Positions 9,606 to 19,399 of a DNA stretch of 64,000 nucleotides are shown piece by piece. The notes beneath the pieces were generated by a model, which saw only the letters and a program-made list of their open reading frames with translations, was not told the origin of the DNA and did not search any database. The stretch's first letter is position 1; every line of letters starts with the position of its first letter. The stretch lies in the NCBI RefSeq assembly GCF_022559585.1, contig NZ_CP087114.1, positions 2,644,602 to 2,708,601 on the forward strand. The letters are read 5' to 3'. Source of the DNA: Bartonella machadoae. GTDB taxonomy: Bacteria; Pseudomonadota; Alphaproteobacteria; Rhizobiales; Rhizobiaceae. A program made the translations under genes and the position numbers.

Positions 9606-10796
9606 ATGTTTGATTCGTTTCCTTCTTTTATGCTTCTCAGTGAGTCTTTCGTTCAGTGGATGATTGTACTTTTATTTGTGCTTGTTTGCTTAGCATTTTT
9701 TATGTTGATACATTCTCATCGGAAAAAGGCACTTTTGGAAAGTGAAATTGCTAACCGTGCTCGTGAGGCACAGATACAGATGGACACATTGTTGAAAACA
9801 CAGGCTGAAATGCAAGGTCGGATGCAGACTATGGCAGAAATTTTTGGTCAAAGACAAGCAGAATTAAATAAATCTATCAGCGAACAACTCAATGGAATGA
9901 CCACCAATTTGGGTCAAACTCTTCAGGTACAAACCAAATCTACCTATGAAAATCTGAATCGTCTACAAGAGCGTTTAGCAGTAATTGATGCGGCACAAAA
10001 TAACATTCAATCGCTTACGGGACAAGTTGTTCAGTTGCAGGCTATTTTAAGCAATAAGCAAACGCGAGGCACTTTTGGTCAGGGGAGGATGGAAGCAATT
10101 ATTGCCGATGCTTTACCAGCGAATTCTTATGTTTTTCAAGCTGTTCTCTCCAATGGGAAACGTCCAGACTGTCTCATTCATATGCCTCATAAGGCACCTT
10201 CTCTTGTTGTTGATGCTAAATTCCCTCTGGAAGCTTGGAATGCCATGCGTAAAGCAGCATCAGCTCAAGAACGTCAGGAGGCAGAACGCCAATTTCGCAC
10301 TGATATGGACGTTCATATTCGCGATATTGCGCAGAAATATTTAATTCCTGGAGAAACACATGATACGGCTTTTCTTTTTGTACCATCGGAATCCATTTTT
10401 GCAACAATCTATGAAGATTTTGAGCCATTGGTACAAAAAGCCAATCGATTACATGTGATTATTGTCTCGCCATCTTTGTTGATGTTATCTGTTCAGGTTG
10501 TCCAAACCATAATGAAAGATGCGCGGATGCGTGAACAAGCGCATTTGATTCAATCAGAAGTAGTAAAGTTGATGGAAGATTTTGGGCGAATGGACACACG
10601 TGTGCGTGCTTTACAGAAACATTTTTCCAAAGCAGGTGAAGATATTGAAGGGATTTTAATATCATCCTCAAAAATTATGAAACGGGCCAGTCGTATTGAA
10701 ACTTTTGAATTAAAAGAGCAAGATTCAGGGTCAAAGCAAAAGCAAATGCCTTCTCCTGTTCAGTCCCAAACATTGCGTTTGGTTGATGAAGAATAA
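9606..10796 (+). CDS. rmuC: DNA recombination protein RmuC homologue
   Basis: RmuC-family protein, reported to limit DNA rearrangements at inverted repeats; it has a nuclease-like fold. It has 396 residues: an N-terminal membrane anchor (about residues 13-36), a coiled-coil region rich in Q, E and R (about 40-150), then the conserved domain with FGQGRMEAIIADALP, PDCLIHMP, LVVDAKFPLEAW and LFVPSESIFATIYED. The gene is intact. A decayed integrase copy begins just after its stop codon, in the opposite orientation. Confidence 0.95.
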   Translation: MFDSFPSFMLLSESFVQWMIVLLFVLVCLAFFMLIHSHRKKALLESEIANRAREAQIQMDTLLKTQAEMQGRMQTMAEIFGQRQAELNKSISEQLNGMTTNLGQTLQVQTKSTYENLNRLQERLAVIDAAQNNIQSLTGQVVQLQAILSNKQTRGTFGQGRMEAIIADALPANSYVFQAVLSNGKRPDCLIHMPHKAPSLVVDAKFPLEAWNAMRKAASAQERQEAERQFRTDMDVHIRDIAQKYLIPGETHDTAFLFVPSESIFATIYEDFEPLVQKANRLHVIIVSPSLLMLSVQVVQTIMKDARMREQAHLIQSEVVKLMEDFGRMDTRVRALQKHFSKAGEDIEGILISSSKIMKRASRIETFELKEQDSGSKQKQMPSPVQSQTLRLVDEE

Positions 10797-10806
10797 AGTG
10801 CGCTTT

Positions 10807-11568
10807 TCAGTATAAGAGCGCGCGTGCTTTTTCTGTTGCTTGTAAATCAACATCCAAACCCAATGCAGCAGCATGTTTGAGATAAAGATTAAGGCGGATT
10901 AATGCTTTCTCTGCTGTTTTAGCTTTTGTATGCCAGATGGGAGCAAGTGTATTGCGTCTATCAGTTTGCGTAATCTCTGAAACCGGTAAACAGCCTAATT
11001 TAGGGAGAATATGAAGTTTTAAAGATGAAAACCACTCGCCATTTTTACCATCTCCTTTTCGTTCAGCTTTACGACTTTCAAAGGCATATACAGTAATATC
11101 TTTTAAGTAATGGAGATTACGCATTGCCCACGCTTTTGTTTCTCACGTTCTTTTATGGGGGCACGACCCTCACGTAAAACAGAACGTCACCCAGTTGCCA
11201 ATTCACAGTCTTGTTTTAAAGAGACATCTCTCTCAGTGCACAGAAGTCCATTTCACGACGGCACTCGTGGATGGTATAGCGTAAAAACTATTGAGCACCA
11301 CCATCTTTACGCTTATGAAGATACAAGCCGGTCTCATCATACTCTTTACCGGCTCCAATGTTGCGACAGCTCTTGGTATTTAGACAATTCATTAAAGGCA
11401 TTTTTACTTCTTTCTTTAGAGTTTTTACCCACATGACAGCACCGCTTATGACGTGCAGAAACATAGTTTTGATTGATTCAACATAAGAGGATTTAAGATG
11501 AGAATGTCTTATAATATTCGGGGGTCTCATTCAACAGGAAAAATGATAAATTATGATTATAAATCAAT
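10807..11568 (-). pseudogene. Decayed P4-type integrase copy B with leader
   Basis: Minus-strand remnant. The leader occupies about 11402-11568 and the start codon ATG lies at 11401 (MPLMNCLNTKSCRN). The frame reads to DGGAQ and is then cut by TAG at 11288-11290 where related copies have a TGG tryptophan codon. A further in-frame stop follows, then a one-base loss near 11131 (CGTGGGCAATG where the frame needs CGTGAGGCAATG). The downstream part is a clean open frame from MRNLHYLKDITVYAFESRKA to QATEKARALLY, about 105 residues. The C-terminal catalytic half is missing. It lies tail-to-tail with rmuC, 10 bases from its stop. Confidence 0.85.
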
Positions 11569-11661
11569 GTGTTGTATTATAGATAAGCGTTCTTTATTGG
11601 TTGGTAATCTTTTTTTGCTACCTATAACATATTTTATTTCCCAATGAGAGGAATAGAAAAG

Positions 11662-12249
11662 ATGCGACACCTTTTGTTGTTAGGAGTATTGGTGTTCTTG
11701 CTGGAGGGATGCACAACAAGCCGCCCCCTGTATACAAACAATGCTTGCGCCATTTTAGCTCAAAAAAATGGTTTTTTTGATAATTGGGGCAAGGCTGCTA
11801 AACGTGCGGAAATGCGCTATGGAATTCCGATGCCTATCATTCTTGCCACCATTAAAATGGAGTCAAATTTTCGTCACAATGCACGCCCTCCACGTACCAA
11901 ACTTTTAGGCTTTATTCCGTGGAAACGCCGGTCGACAGCATATGGTTATTCGCAAGCGCTTGATAGTACTTGGGCAATGTATCTACGTTCCACAGGAAGA
12001 TCTTTTGCATGGCGTACCAATTTTGCAGATGCTGCTGATTTTGTTGCTTGGTATCATCGTCAAACGGTTCAACGCAATGGTGTAAGATTTAATGATGCCT
12101 ATAGCCTTTATTTAAACTATCATATGGGTCATGGTGCTTATGCACGCAGTGGAGGTTATGTCTCTACAGCGCTTACACAAGCGGCGCAGCGTATGGTAAG
12201 CCTTTCTAGAAATTATGAGCAACAATTAAGGACATGTGGATGGCGTTAG
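11662..12249 (+). CDS. Lipoprotein with transglycosylase (SLT-like) domain
   Basis: About 195 residues. The N-terminus MRHLLLLGVLVFLLEGC is a lipoprotein signal with lipobox LEGC, so the mature protein probably starts at this cysteine and is membrane anchored. The rest resembles the lysozyme-like fold of lytic transglycosylases: MPIILATIKMESNF with the likely catalytic glutamate (about residue 67), then AYGYSQALDSTWAMY and YHMGHGAYARSGG. I chose the ATG at 11662, with AGAGGAAT about eight bases upstream; an ATG at 11644 would spoil the signal peptide. Likely role is peptidoglycan cleavage; this is inferred from the fold only. Confidence 0.75.
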   Translation: MRHLLLLGVLVFLLEGCTTSRPLYTNNACAILAQKNGFFDNWGKAAKRAEMRYGIPMPIILATIKMESNFRHNARPPRTKLLGFIPWKRRSTAYGYSQALDSTWAMYLRSTGRSFAWRTNFADAADFVAWYHRQTVQRNGVRFNDAYSLYLNYHMGHGAYARSGGYVSTALTQAAQRMVSLSRNYEQQLRTCGWR

Positions 12250-13087
12250 AAAGAAATATTCTCAACCAAGGCTTGTGCGCGTTTTAAAATTAATACGCAG
12301 GCAGGATTGCTTATAAGCAGATATGATTTTGCGCTTGCCACATTGAAGATATCGAGACAACAGGAACCTTTATAAGGTATTTGAGAACATTATGGACAGG
12401 ATTTGTCTCAAGATCTTTATTAAAGAAAGAAGCGATATCAAGATCTAAAAAGTTCAATATAAAAGCAATACCGTTACAAAGATCAAAACTAGACAGAGAA
12501 AGCTATTATTTTGATGACACCAAAATTTCTATTTAATTCTATTATATATATCATGTATAAATACTTTAATACTGGTTATACAGTAGACCTTATAGTAGAA
12601 CCATAACGCATAAAAGTGCGTATACATTTTTATACACATCGCAATCATCATCGTTGACTTTATCAATATAACCGGCGAGATAATGTAAAAATTATCTTTT
12701 ATATTTTTGTAAGAGTAATGGACTCTGTGCGAACAAAGGCTAGCTTAAAATATTGTAAAGAGCTCCGTTTAGTAAAAATTTTTCCTCGTAAAAGTATATT
12801 TTGTATGAAAAAAACAGAGATACCGCTTGCTTAAAAAAATTAATGATATGTGGTGGAAGAGTGCAAAGTGAAGCACGATGATGTTTTTATGGCAGTGCTC
12901 ATTTTTATGACAACACTTTATTTTACGAAATTTTACGAAGAGTGACACTCTGTAAAATTAAAAAGATTTTCTTTCAATTTATTTACAAAAAAACTTATCT
13001 TATTTACAAAAAGACCCATAGCCATGCCTTATTGGGCAAGACTGAAAGGGTCTAGAAAGATGTTTCAGTTGCTTTTCATAAAACAGG
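12250..13087. other. 838-base gene-free region
   Basis: Very AT-rich, with no open frame over about 60 codons and no recognisable protein remnant in either strand. No tRNA, no strong terminator and none of the integrase repeat leader was found. It may be an old, fully decayed gene region. It separates the lipoprotein gene from the hsp20 operon end. Confidence 0.5.
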
Positions 13088-13339
13088 TTAGTGTAGAGTT
13101 ACAATTTGTAGTTCATGCTCATTAGCACCTGCAAGAGCAATAGAGCGTTCGTCAGACAAAATAATTGGATAACCTGTTTCACCAAAAAGAGCCCATATTG
13201 TAATGCCTGGAGTCATTGGTGGAAGATCTGGGAAGTTTTTAGCCAAATCATCTGTACAAACCTTTTTTAAATAAGCAATCTGCCCCGCATCAAAATGGGT
13301 AGTATCTTGCAACAACAAGTTTTGTTTGTGTTCTCCCAT
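13088..13339 (-). CDS. DUF1150 family protein
   Basis: Small acidic protein of 83 residues, cytosolic by appearance, with the DUF1150 pattern: YLKKVC near residue 25, then MTPGITIWALFGETGYPIILSDERS and a short C-terminus. No function is established. In alphaproteobacteria this family commonly sits directly behind hsp20, and here it follows the hsp20 stop after 26 bases on the same strand, so the two probably form a heat-shock operon. Confidence 0.85.
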   Translation of the reverse strand: MGEHKQNLLLQDTTHFDAGQIAYLKKVCTDDLAKNFPDLPPMTPGITIWALFGETGYPIILSDERSIALAGANEHELQIVTLH

Positions 13340-13365
13340 TTCACTATTCCTTTACGCTTTAATTT

Positions 13366-13797
13366 TTACGACTCACTATCACTGACTCCGATTGGAATCT
13401 GCTTTGTTTGTTTTTTTACTTTTGGTTGATGTAGATTAATTGATAAGAGACCATTTTTCAACTCAGCATTTGTAACGTGCATTCCTTCTGCGAGAACAAA
13501 AGTACGTTGGAATTGACGTGCTGCTATCCCATGATACAAATATTGATGATTTTGATTGTCTGTTTGCTTACCGTGAATGATTAATTGATTATCGTCGAGC
13601 AAGATATTAAGGTTATCAACTTTAAATCCAGCAACAGCGAGAGTTATACGTATGTGATTTGCGTCATCGTTTTTATGTAAACGTTCAATATTATAAGCGG
13701 GATAAGTCTCATCAGCTTTACCGAGACGTCGCAACGTTTTTTCTATCGTTTCAAATCCTAAAAGAAAGGGATTGGAGAAAGGCGTCACATGTGTCAT
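13366..13797 (-). CDS. Small heat shock protein, Hsp20/IbpA type
   Basis: ATP-independent holdase that binds unfolding proteins in the cytosol. About 143 residues. The alpha-crystallin domain runs from about residue 38 (AYNIERL) through ITLAVAGFKVDNLNILLDDN to AELKNGLLSINLHQP near 125. A C-terminal IPI matches the I-x-I oligomerisation motif. The ATG at 13797 (MTHVTPFSNPFLLGFETIEK) is the family start, with AGAGGA about eight bases upstream; the upstream in-frame extension is not conserved-looking. Divergent from nth. Confidence 0.93.
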   Translation of the reverse strand: MTHVTPFSNPFLLGFETIEKTLRRLGKADETYPAYNIERLHKNDDANHIRITLAVAGFKVDNLNILLDDNQLIIHGKQTDNQNHQYLYHGIAARQFQRTFVLAEGMHVTNAELKNGLLSINLHQPKVKKQTKQIPIGVSDSES

Positions 13798-13915
13798 TGT
13801 GAATTTCCTCTTCAAAGCGGCTTTATTTGACCAAACTCTATAAAAAGTGTTTGCTGCATTCCTCTCATATGGCAAGCATAGACGATAACTTCAAGAGAGA
13901 AGATAAGAGAGTTCA

Positions 13916-14665
13916 ATGATTCAAAGAACGCGTAAATTGTCAAAGATGCAAAAATCTTCTGAAATTTCTGAAATATTGTATGAGAAAGAGGAAATTGAGG
14001 AAATTTTTCGCCGTTTTTCTGTACAACGTCCAACACCTAAGAGTGATCTTATCTATACCAATGCTTTTACGCTTTTGGTTGCAGTTGTTCTTTCGGCGCA
14101 AGCGACAGATACCAGTGTTAATAAAGCAACAAAAGAATTATTTCATCTTGCGGATCAACCAGAAAAAATGATTGCATTGGGAGAAGAAGAGATTGCACGT
14201 CATATTCGTACCATTGGTCTCTGGCGCGCAAAAGCGCGCAATGTTTATGCACTTTGCTGTTTTTTAATAGATCAATATGGTGGTCAAGTGCCTAACAGTC
14301 GTGAAGCCCTTATGGCTCTTCCTGGAGTAGGGCGTAAAACGGCGAATGTTATTTTGAATATTGCTTTTGGTCAGCCTACACTAGCGGTAGATACACATAT
14401 TTTTCGTCTTGGCAACCGTCTTGGTTTAGCACCCGGCAAGACACCAGAAATTGTTGAAGAAAAGTTTTTAAAGATTATACCAGTGCGTTATCTTCGTCAT
14501 GCGCATCATTGGCTCATTTTACATGGGCGTTATATTTGCCAAGCACGTAAAGCACACTGTAGGCAATGCATTATTGCTGATTTGTGTAAAGCTGCCATCA
14601 AAACAAACGCCATTCCAGCACCTTTGGTTGAAGTTCAAGGAAACGGCGCGCCGATTTTTTTTTGA
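13916..14665 (+). CDS. nth: Endonuclease III
   Basis: Base-excision repair DNA glycosylase/AP lyase that removes oxidised pyrimidines. It has 249 residues, with about 35 residues before the conserved core. Seen in order: the helix-hairpin-helix LPGVGRKTANVILN with the catalytic lysine (about residue 140), AVDTHIFRL with the catalytic aspartate (about 160), and the [4Fe-4S] cluster loop C-x6-C-x2-C-x5-C in CQARKAHCRQCIIADLC (about 207-223). The ATG at 13916 is kept, but MQKSSEISE nine codons later is an equally plausible start. Confidence 0.95.
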   Translation: MIQRTRKLSKMQKSSEISEILYEKEEIEEIFRRFSVQRPTPKSDLIYTNAFTLLVAVVLSAQATDTSVNKATKELFHLADQPEKMIALGEEEIARHIRTIGLWRAKARNVYALCCFLIDQYGGQVPNSREALMALPGVGRKTANVILNIAFGQPTLAVDTHIFRLGNRLGLAPGKTPEIVEEKFLKIIPVRYLRHAHHWLILHGRYICQARKAHCRQCIIADLCKAAIKTNAIPAPLVEVQGNGAPIFF

Positions 14666-14711
14666 TATACTCTTGCTATTTTGTTGATACTAGCTTATGA
14701 AAACGCTGTTA

Positions 14712-14774
14712 AAGCCGCCCGGCAGGGCATGCCGTGGCTGCTTAAAGGCTTGTTCAAGTGTTGGTCCGCTTGAA
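14712..14774 (+). promoter_or_regulatory. Candidate structured leader of rpmI-rplT
   Basis: Two adjacent hairpins lie in the 190-base gap before rpmI. The first is nested: outer stem AAGCC (14712-14716) with GGCTT (14747-14751), inner perfect stem CGGCA (14720-14724) with TGCCG (14730-14734) and a five-base loop. The second pairs TTCAAG (14753-14758) with CTTGAA (14769-14774). It is GC-rich in an otherwise AT-rich gap and has no U-run, so it is not a normal terminator. Autogenous control of rpmI-rplT by L20 through a leader RNA is known in other bacteria; that role here is inference. Confidence 0.4.
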
Positions 14775-14855
14775 TCAATAAATTGACTTGAATGAACTTA
14801 AATAAATAAGAATAAAGAAATTCAATTGAATATATAAAATGTATGGAGTAGCAAA

Positions 14856-15059
14856 ATGCCCAAGATGAAGACCAAATCATCCGCTAAAAAGCGGTTTAAA
14901 ATCACTGCGTCAGGCAAAATTAAAGTAGCAGCTGCCGGTAAGCGCCATGGCATGATTAAGCGTTCGAATAAATTTATTCGTGACGCGCGTGGAACAATGG
15001 TTTTATGCGAACAAGATGCTCAAAAAGTTATTCAACATTATTTGCCAAATGGTTTATAG
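14856..15059 (+). CDS. rpmI: 50S ribosomal protein L35
   Basis: Small basic ribosomal protein of 67 residues. [20 protein letters not shown] and the motif [18 protein letters not shown] are typical of L35. It is followed by rplT after 33 bases, the usual L35-L20 pair. infC, which often precedes this pair, is not here; the upstream gap carries a structured leader instead. Confidence 0.98.
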   Translation: MPKMKTKSSAKKRFKITASGKIKVAAAGKRHGMIKRSNKFIRDARGTMVLCEQDAQKVIQHYLPNGL

Positions 15060-15092
15060 GCCTTACGCTTTTGATTTTTAGGAGAATATAAC

Positions 15093-15494
15093 ATGGCACG
15101 TGTAAAAAGAGGTGTGACAGCGCACGCTAAACACAAAAAAGTTCTTAAACAGGCTGAAGGTTTTTACGGTCGGCGTAAAAATACTATTCGTGCAGCAAAA
15201 GCAGCTGTTGATCGTTCGAAACAGTATGCGTATCGTGATCGCAAAAATAGAAAGCGGACTTTCCGTGCTTTATGGATTCAGAGAATTAATGCCGCTGTAC
15301 GGGCAGAAGGCTTAACATATGGGCGCTTTATTGATGGTTTATCGAAAGCGGGTATTGAAGTTGATCGTAAGGTTCTTTCAGATATAGCAATTCATGAGGA
15401 AGCAGCATTTTCTGCTTTAGTTGCTTCGGCAAAGAAGGCTTTGGAATATTTGAAAAACACAACACCTAATGCTTTTGAGAGTGCTGTTAAGTAA
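15093..15494 (+). CDS. rplT: 50S ribosomal protein L20
   Basis: 133 residues, basic, needed for early assembly of the large subunit. [20 protein letters not shown], then [18 protein letters not shown] and [18 protein letters not shown] are diagnostic. A ribosome-binding site AGGAG lies about nine bases before the ATG. A terminator-like hairpin follows, before pheS. In several bacteria L20 also represses its own operon. Confidence 0.98.
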   Translation: MARVKRGVTAHAKHKKVLKQAEGFYGRRKNTIRAAKAAVDRSKQYAYRDRKNRKRTFRALWIQRINAAVRAEGLTYGRFIDGLSKAGIEVDRKVLSDIAIHEEAAFSALVASAKKALEYLKNTTPNAFESAVK

Positions 15495-15533
15495 GCCAGT
15501 CGTGTTCTCTTAAAGCATTCATTTTTTCGGGAC

Positions 15534-15567
15534 CCCGTACTGGTTTTTACGAGTGCGGGTTTTTTTC
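15534..15567 (+). terminator. Rho-independent terminator or attenuator between rplT and pheS
   Basis: Stem CCCGTACT (15534-15541) pairs with AGTGCGGG (15552-15559, one G-U pair), followed at once by a run of eight T. It sits 39 bases after rplT and ends 22 bases before pheS, so it either ends the ribosomal transcript or attenuates read-through into pheST. Confidence 0.8.
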
Positions 15568-15589
15568 TATTCAAAAAATAGGCAACAAT

Positions 15590-16675
15590 ATGAGCGACAT
15601 TGAGCGTTTGGAACAAGAAATTTGTTTGGCTTTAGAAGCAGCAAGTGATGAACAGGCACTTGAAGCCGTACGTATTGCGGCATTAGGCAAAAAAGGCAGT
15701 ATCTCTGAAAGATTAAAAGCATTAGGAAAGATGGATGCTAGTGAGCGCCATAAAATTGGACCATTGCTTAATGGATTAAAAAATCGTGTTTTAGAACTGT
15801 GGGCACAAAAGCGTGATCTTCTCAAACGCCAAGCAATGGATGCGCGTCTTGCTAGTGAAACGGTTGATATCACTTTGCCTGTGCGCTCTTCTCCTATAGA
15901 ACGGGGGCGCATACATCCTATTTCACATGTCATTGAAGAAATTATAGCTATTTATACGCAGATGGGCTTTTCTCTTGCAGAGGGGCCAGATATTGAAACG
16001 GATTATTATAATTTTACGGCATTGAATTTTCCTGAAGGTCATCCAGCGCGCGAAATGCATGATACGTTCTTTTTTGATGTTGATAAAACGGGAGAGCGGA
16101 AATTATTACGCACCCATACATCACCTGTACAAATTCGTACAATGGAAAAGCAAAAAGCACCGATACGTATCATTATTCCTGGCAAAACATACCGTATGGA
16201 TTCGGATGCAACGCATTCACCAATGTTTCATCAGGTAGAAGGTCTTGTCATTGATAAAACCTCTACCATTGCACATATGATGTGGCTTCATGAGACTTTT
16301 TGTAAAGCATTTTTTGAAGTTCCCTCTGTAAAGATGCGTTTTCGTCCTTCTTTTTTTCCTTTTACTGAACCATCGATGGAGGTGGATATTCAATGTGATC
16401 GTTCTGGTTCAGAAGTCCGCTTCGGAGAGGGAGAAGATTGGTTAGAAATCTTAGGATGTGGAATGGTACATCCTCATGTATTGCAAAATGTTGGTCTAGA
16501 TCCCGATGAGTATCAAGGTTTTGCGTGGGGGATGGGCATTGATCGCATTGCCATGTTGAAGTACGGTATGCCAGATCTACGGGCTTTTTTCGATGCCGAT
16601 CTTCGTTGGTTAGAGCATTATGGCTTTCGCTGCTTTGATATGCCGGCTTTTTTCCCTGGTTTAAAGAATGCGTGA
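15590..16675 (+). CDS. pheS: Phenylalanyl-tRNA synthetase alpha subunit
   Basis: Catalytic subunit of the heterotetrameric class II enzyme that charges tRNA-Phe. It has 361 residues. An N-terminal coiled-coil arm (about 1-90) is followed by the class II core: [34 protein letters not shown], motif 2 region [18 protein letters not shown] (about 247-264) and motif 3 [17 protein letters not shown] (about 307-323). pheT follows 31 bases later in the same operon. A terminator/attenuator precedes it. Confidence 0.98.
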   Translation: MSDIERLEQEICLALEAASDEQALEAVRIAALGKKGSISERLKALGKMDASERHKIGPLLNGLKNRVLELWAQKRDLLKRQAMDARLASETVDITLPVRSSPIERGRIHPISHVIEEIIAIYTQMGFSLAEGPDIETDYYNFTALNFPEGHPAREMHDTFFFDVDKTGERKLLRTHTSPVQIRTMEKQKAPIRIIIPGKTYRMDSDATHSPMFHQVEGLVIDKTSTIAHMMWLHETFCKAFFEVPSVKMRFRPSFFPFTEPSMEVDIQCDRSGSEVRFGEGEDWLEILGCGMVHPHVLQNVGLDPDEYQGFAWGMGIDRIAMLKYGMPDLRAFFDADLRWLEHYGFRCFDMPAFFPGLKNA

Positions 16676-16706
16676 TCTTATCATAGCTTTGATGTGAGGT
16701 TTTAAA

Positions 16707-19121
16707 ATGAAATTTACATTGTCTTGGTTGAAAGATCACTTAGAGACAAATGCATCTTTAGATGAAATTTGTGATAAACTAACGGCTATAGGTCTTGAAG
16801 TTGATCATGTGGATGACCGTTCTTCTTTGAAAGGTTTTGTTATTGCCAAAGTTTTAACGGCCATAAAACATCCTGATGCAGATAAACTCCAGATTTTATC
16901 TGTCGATGCGGGATCTGGTACGCCTATACAAGTTGTTTGTGGGGCACCCAATGCACGTGCTGGACTCGTTGGTGTTCTTGCCTTTCCGGGCACTTATGTT
17001 CCTGGGCTTGATGTGACATTATCGGTAGGAAAAATCCGCGGGATTGAAAGTTTTGGGATGATGTGTTCACAAGCAGAGCTTGAATTATCAAGTGAACATG
17101 ATGGCATTATCGAACTTTCAGAAGATGCACCTATTGGAACGTCCTTTGCTACTTATGCAGGTATAGATGATCCGATCATTGATATTGGTTTAACACCTAA
17201 TCGTTCTGATTGCACAGGTGTTTATGGTATTGCGCGTGATCTTGCGGCGGCTGGAATTGGTCAGTTAAAAGAGTCATCCATACCACAATTTCCCTCTACT
17301 TTTGCAACACCGCTTGATGTTTCTTTAGATTTTCCAGAAAATTCATCGTTATGTTTAGGTTTTGCTTGGCGTGAAGTGCGCAATGTTCAAAATGGTGCAT
17401 CGCCGCAATGGATGCAACAGCGTTTGAATGCAATTGGTTTGAGACCGATTAATGCGCTGGTTGATATGACCAATTACATTAGTTTTGATTTTGGGCGTCC
17501 ACTTCATGTTTTTGATGCCGATAAGATTAAAGGCAATTTGCATATACGTTGTGCGCGTGAAGGTGAACAGCTTCAGGCACTAAACGGAAAAGTCTATCAT
17601 TTGAGTGTGAAAGATTGTGTTATTGCCGATGATGAGGGCGTTGTTTCGATTGCTGGTATTATGGGTGGTGAAAGAACGAGCTGTGATGAGACGACGCGTC
17701 GCGTTATTATTGAATCAGCACTTTGGGATGCGCAAAGCATTGCACAAACGGGTCGCACATTGGGACTTATCAGCGACGCCCGCTATCGGTTTGAACGGGG
17801 TGTTGATCCCGCTTTTATGGAAAAAGGGCTTGAGATCGCAACAGAATTGGTCCTACGACTTTGTGGTGGTGAAAGCTCAAAGACGAAAATTGTTGATTAT
17901 CAGCAGCCGGAGATCAAACAGATACCTTTTCCCTTTTCTGAAGTTAAGCGTTTGACAAATTTACAAATAGAACGTGAGAAAGTTCTTACTATTTTAACAA
18001 AGCTTGGGTTTTGTATTGAAGGGGAAGGCGATGTGGTAACGGTTCAAGTACCAACATGGCGCCCTGATATTGCTGGTAAAGCAGATTTAGTGGAAGAAGT
18101 AATGAGAATTTATGGGTTGGATAAAATTAAGCCCATTCCGTTAGAAAATTTTACAGAGGGAAAAGATCAAGGTTTAACATATTCGCAGCTTCGTTCACGT
18201 GTTACGCGTTTGGCTTTAGCACAGCGTGGTATGAAGGAAGCAGTGACGTGGTCTTTTGTTTCTGAAAAACAAGCACTTGCTTTTGGAGGGGGGCAAGCAG
18301 AGCTTAAGTTAATCAATCCTATTTCTTCTGACATGTCTGTCATGCGTCCTTCTCTTTTACCTGGTTTGCTAGTCGCGGCACAACGAAATGCTGATCGTGG
18401 TTTGCCAGATTTTGCTTTATTTGAAGTTTCAAGCATTTACGAAGGTGATACACCGGATAAACAACAGCGCGTTGCTAGTGGAATTCGCCGTGGAACAGAA
18501 CGATTTGAAGGCGCGGGGCGCTTTTGGAATGGGAATGCAAAGGCCGTTGATGTTTTTGATGCAAAAGCAGATGCATTAGCTGTTTTGGAAGCGTGTGGTA
18601 TGGATATTGATAAGGTGCAGATTGAGGTTGGAGCACCCGATTGGTATCATCCTGGTCTTTCAGGGGTTATGAAGCTTGGATCAAAGATTATTCTCGGTTT
18701 TTTTGGTACGTTTCATCCTGCTACATTAGAAAAGTTAGATGTGAGTGGTCCTTTATGTGGATTTGAAGTTTTCCTAGATCGGATTCCAGAACCAAAGAAA
18801 AAGGCAACAAAAAGCCGTTCTCCTTTAAAACTATCGCCTTTTCAAATGGTACGACGTGATTTTGCCTTTGTCGTTGATAAAACGGTTGCTGCCTCTCTTA
18901 TTGTTCGCGTTGTAAGTGGAACGGATAAAAAGCTTATACAGTCAGTGCAGGTTTTTGATGTTTTTGAAGACTCAAGTCTTGGTGAAGATAAAAAATCCGT
19001 CGCAATAGAAATCGCTCTTCAACCCATCGAACGAACGCTCACGGATGAAGATTTAGAAGAGCTTACTTTAAAAATAGTAGAAAATGTTACTAAAGCAACG
19101 GGTGCACGTTTGCGTTGTTGA
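16707..19121 (+). CDS. pheT: Phenylalanyl-tRNA synthetase beta subunit
   Basis: 804 residues, normal size. An N-terminal tRNA-binding OB fold lies at about residues 40-150 ([21 protein letters not shown]), the B3/B4 editing region at about 210-375 ([28 protein letters not shown]), the B5 domain at about 405-475, and the C-terminal ferredoxin-like anticodon-binding domain at about 710-803 ([16 protein letters not shown]). The RBS is GAGG before ATG 16707. It ends the rpmI-rplT-pheS-pheT cluster and is followed by a strong terminator. Confidence 0.98.
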   Translation: MKFTLSWLKDHLETNASLDEICDKLTAIGLEVDHVDDRSSLKGFVIAKVLTAIKHPDADKLQILSVDAGSGTPIQVVCGAPNARAGLVGVLAFPGTYVPGLDVTLSVGKIRGIESFGMMCSQAELELSSEHDGIIELSEDAPIGTSFATYAGIDDPIIDIGLTPNRSDCTGVYGIARDLAAAGIGQLKESSIPQFPSTFATPLDVSLDFPENSSLCLGFAWREVRNVQNGASPQWMQQRLNAIGLRPINALVDMTNYISFDFGRPLHVFDADKIKGNLHIRCAREGEQLQALNGKVYHLSVKDCVIADDEGVVSIAGIMGGERTSCDETTRRVIIESALWDAQSIAQTGRTLGLISDARYRFERGVDPAFMEKGLEIATELVLRLCGGESSKTKIVDYQQPEIKQIPFPFSEVKRLTNLQIEREKVLTILTKLGFCIEGEGDVVTVQVPTWRPDIAGKADLVEEVMRIYGLDKIKPIPLENFTEGKDQGLTYSQLRSRVTRLALAQRGMKEAVTWSFVSEKQALAFGGGQAELKLINPISSDMSVMRPSLLPGLLVAAQRNADRGLPDFALFEVSSIYEGDTPDKQQRVASGIRRGTERFEGAGRFWNGNAKAVDVFDAKADALAVLEACGMDIDKVQIEVGAPDWYHPGLSGVMKLGSKIILGFFGTFHPATLEKLDVSGPLCGFEVFLDRIPEPKKKATKSRSPLKLSPFQMVRRDFAFVVDKTVAASLIVRVVSGTDKKLIQSVQVFDVFEDSSLGEDKKSVAIEIALQPIERTLTDEDLEELTLKIVENVTKATGARLRC

Positions 19122-19152
19122 ATCCATTCTTTATCAGATGATTTTATAAAGC

Positions 19153-19184
19153 GGGAGTACTTTTGAGTGCTCCCTTATTTTTTG
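19153..19184 (+). terminator. Rho-independent terminator after pheT
   Basis: Eight-pair stem GGGAGTAC (19153-19160) with GTGCTCCC (19167-19174, one G-U pair), loop TTTTGA, then a T-rich tail. It lies 31 bases downstream of the pheT stop. Confidence 0.88.
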
Positions 19185-19351
19185 GCATTTAAGATCTCTA
19201 GAGCTTCTAAAAGGCAAGTTTTCCATATTAGAAGTTTTTAATGATCCGTCTTTTCAAGCCAGAAAGCATGTTTTTAAACATCCTAAAAAGTTATTTTTAG
19301 CAGAATCCTTCATTGCAAATATGAAAAATAACTGTTACTGCTAAATAATAA

Positions 19352-19366
19352 TGCAAATCATTAGCA
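19352..19366 (+). promoter_or_regulatory. Mur/Fur-type operator upstream of sitA
   Basis: TGCAAATCATTAGCA is an inverted repeat around a central C with six of seven arm positions matching (TGCAAAT against ATTAGCA). It lies 34 bases before the sitA ATG. This fits the metal-responsive boxes bound by Mur/Fur regulators in front of manganese or iron transport genes in Rhizobiales. The pattern is seen; the regulator is inferred. Confidence 0.55.
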
Positions 19367-19399
19367 ATAAGCAAAGACAATAAACGAGAGAGAGGATCA

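Noticed and set aside
11288..11530. 80-codon minus-strand open frame as an independent small gene
   Set aside because: It joins the repeat leader to the first integrase codons and ends at a TAG that replaces a tryptophan codon; it is a fragment of copy B.
13798..13870. Possible ROSE-type RNA thermometer in the hsp20 leader
   Set aside because: Rhizobial hsp20 genes often have one, but I could not draw a convincing final hairpin covering the AGAGGA site with the typical anti-Shine-Dalgarno pairing.
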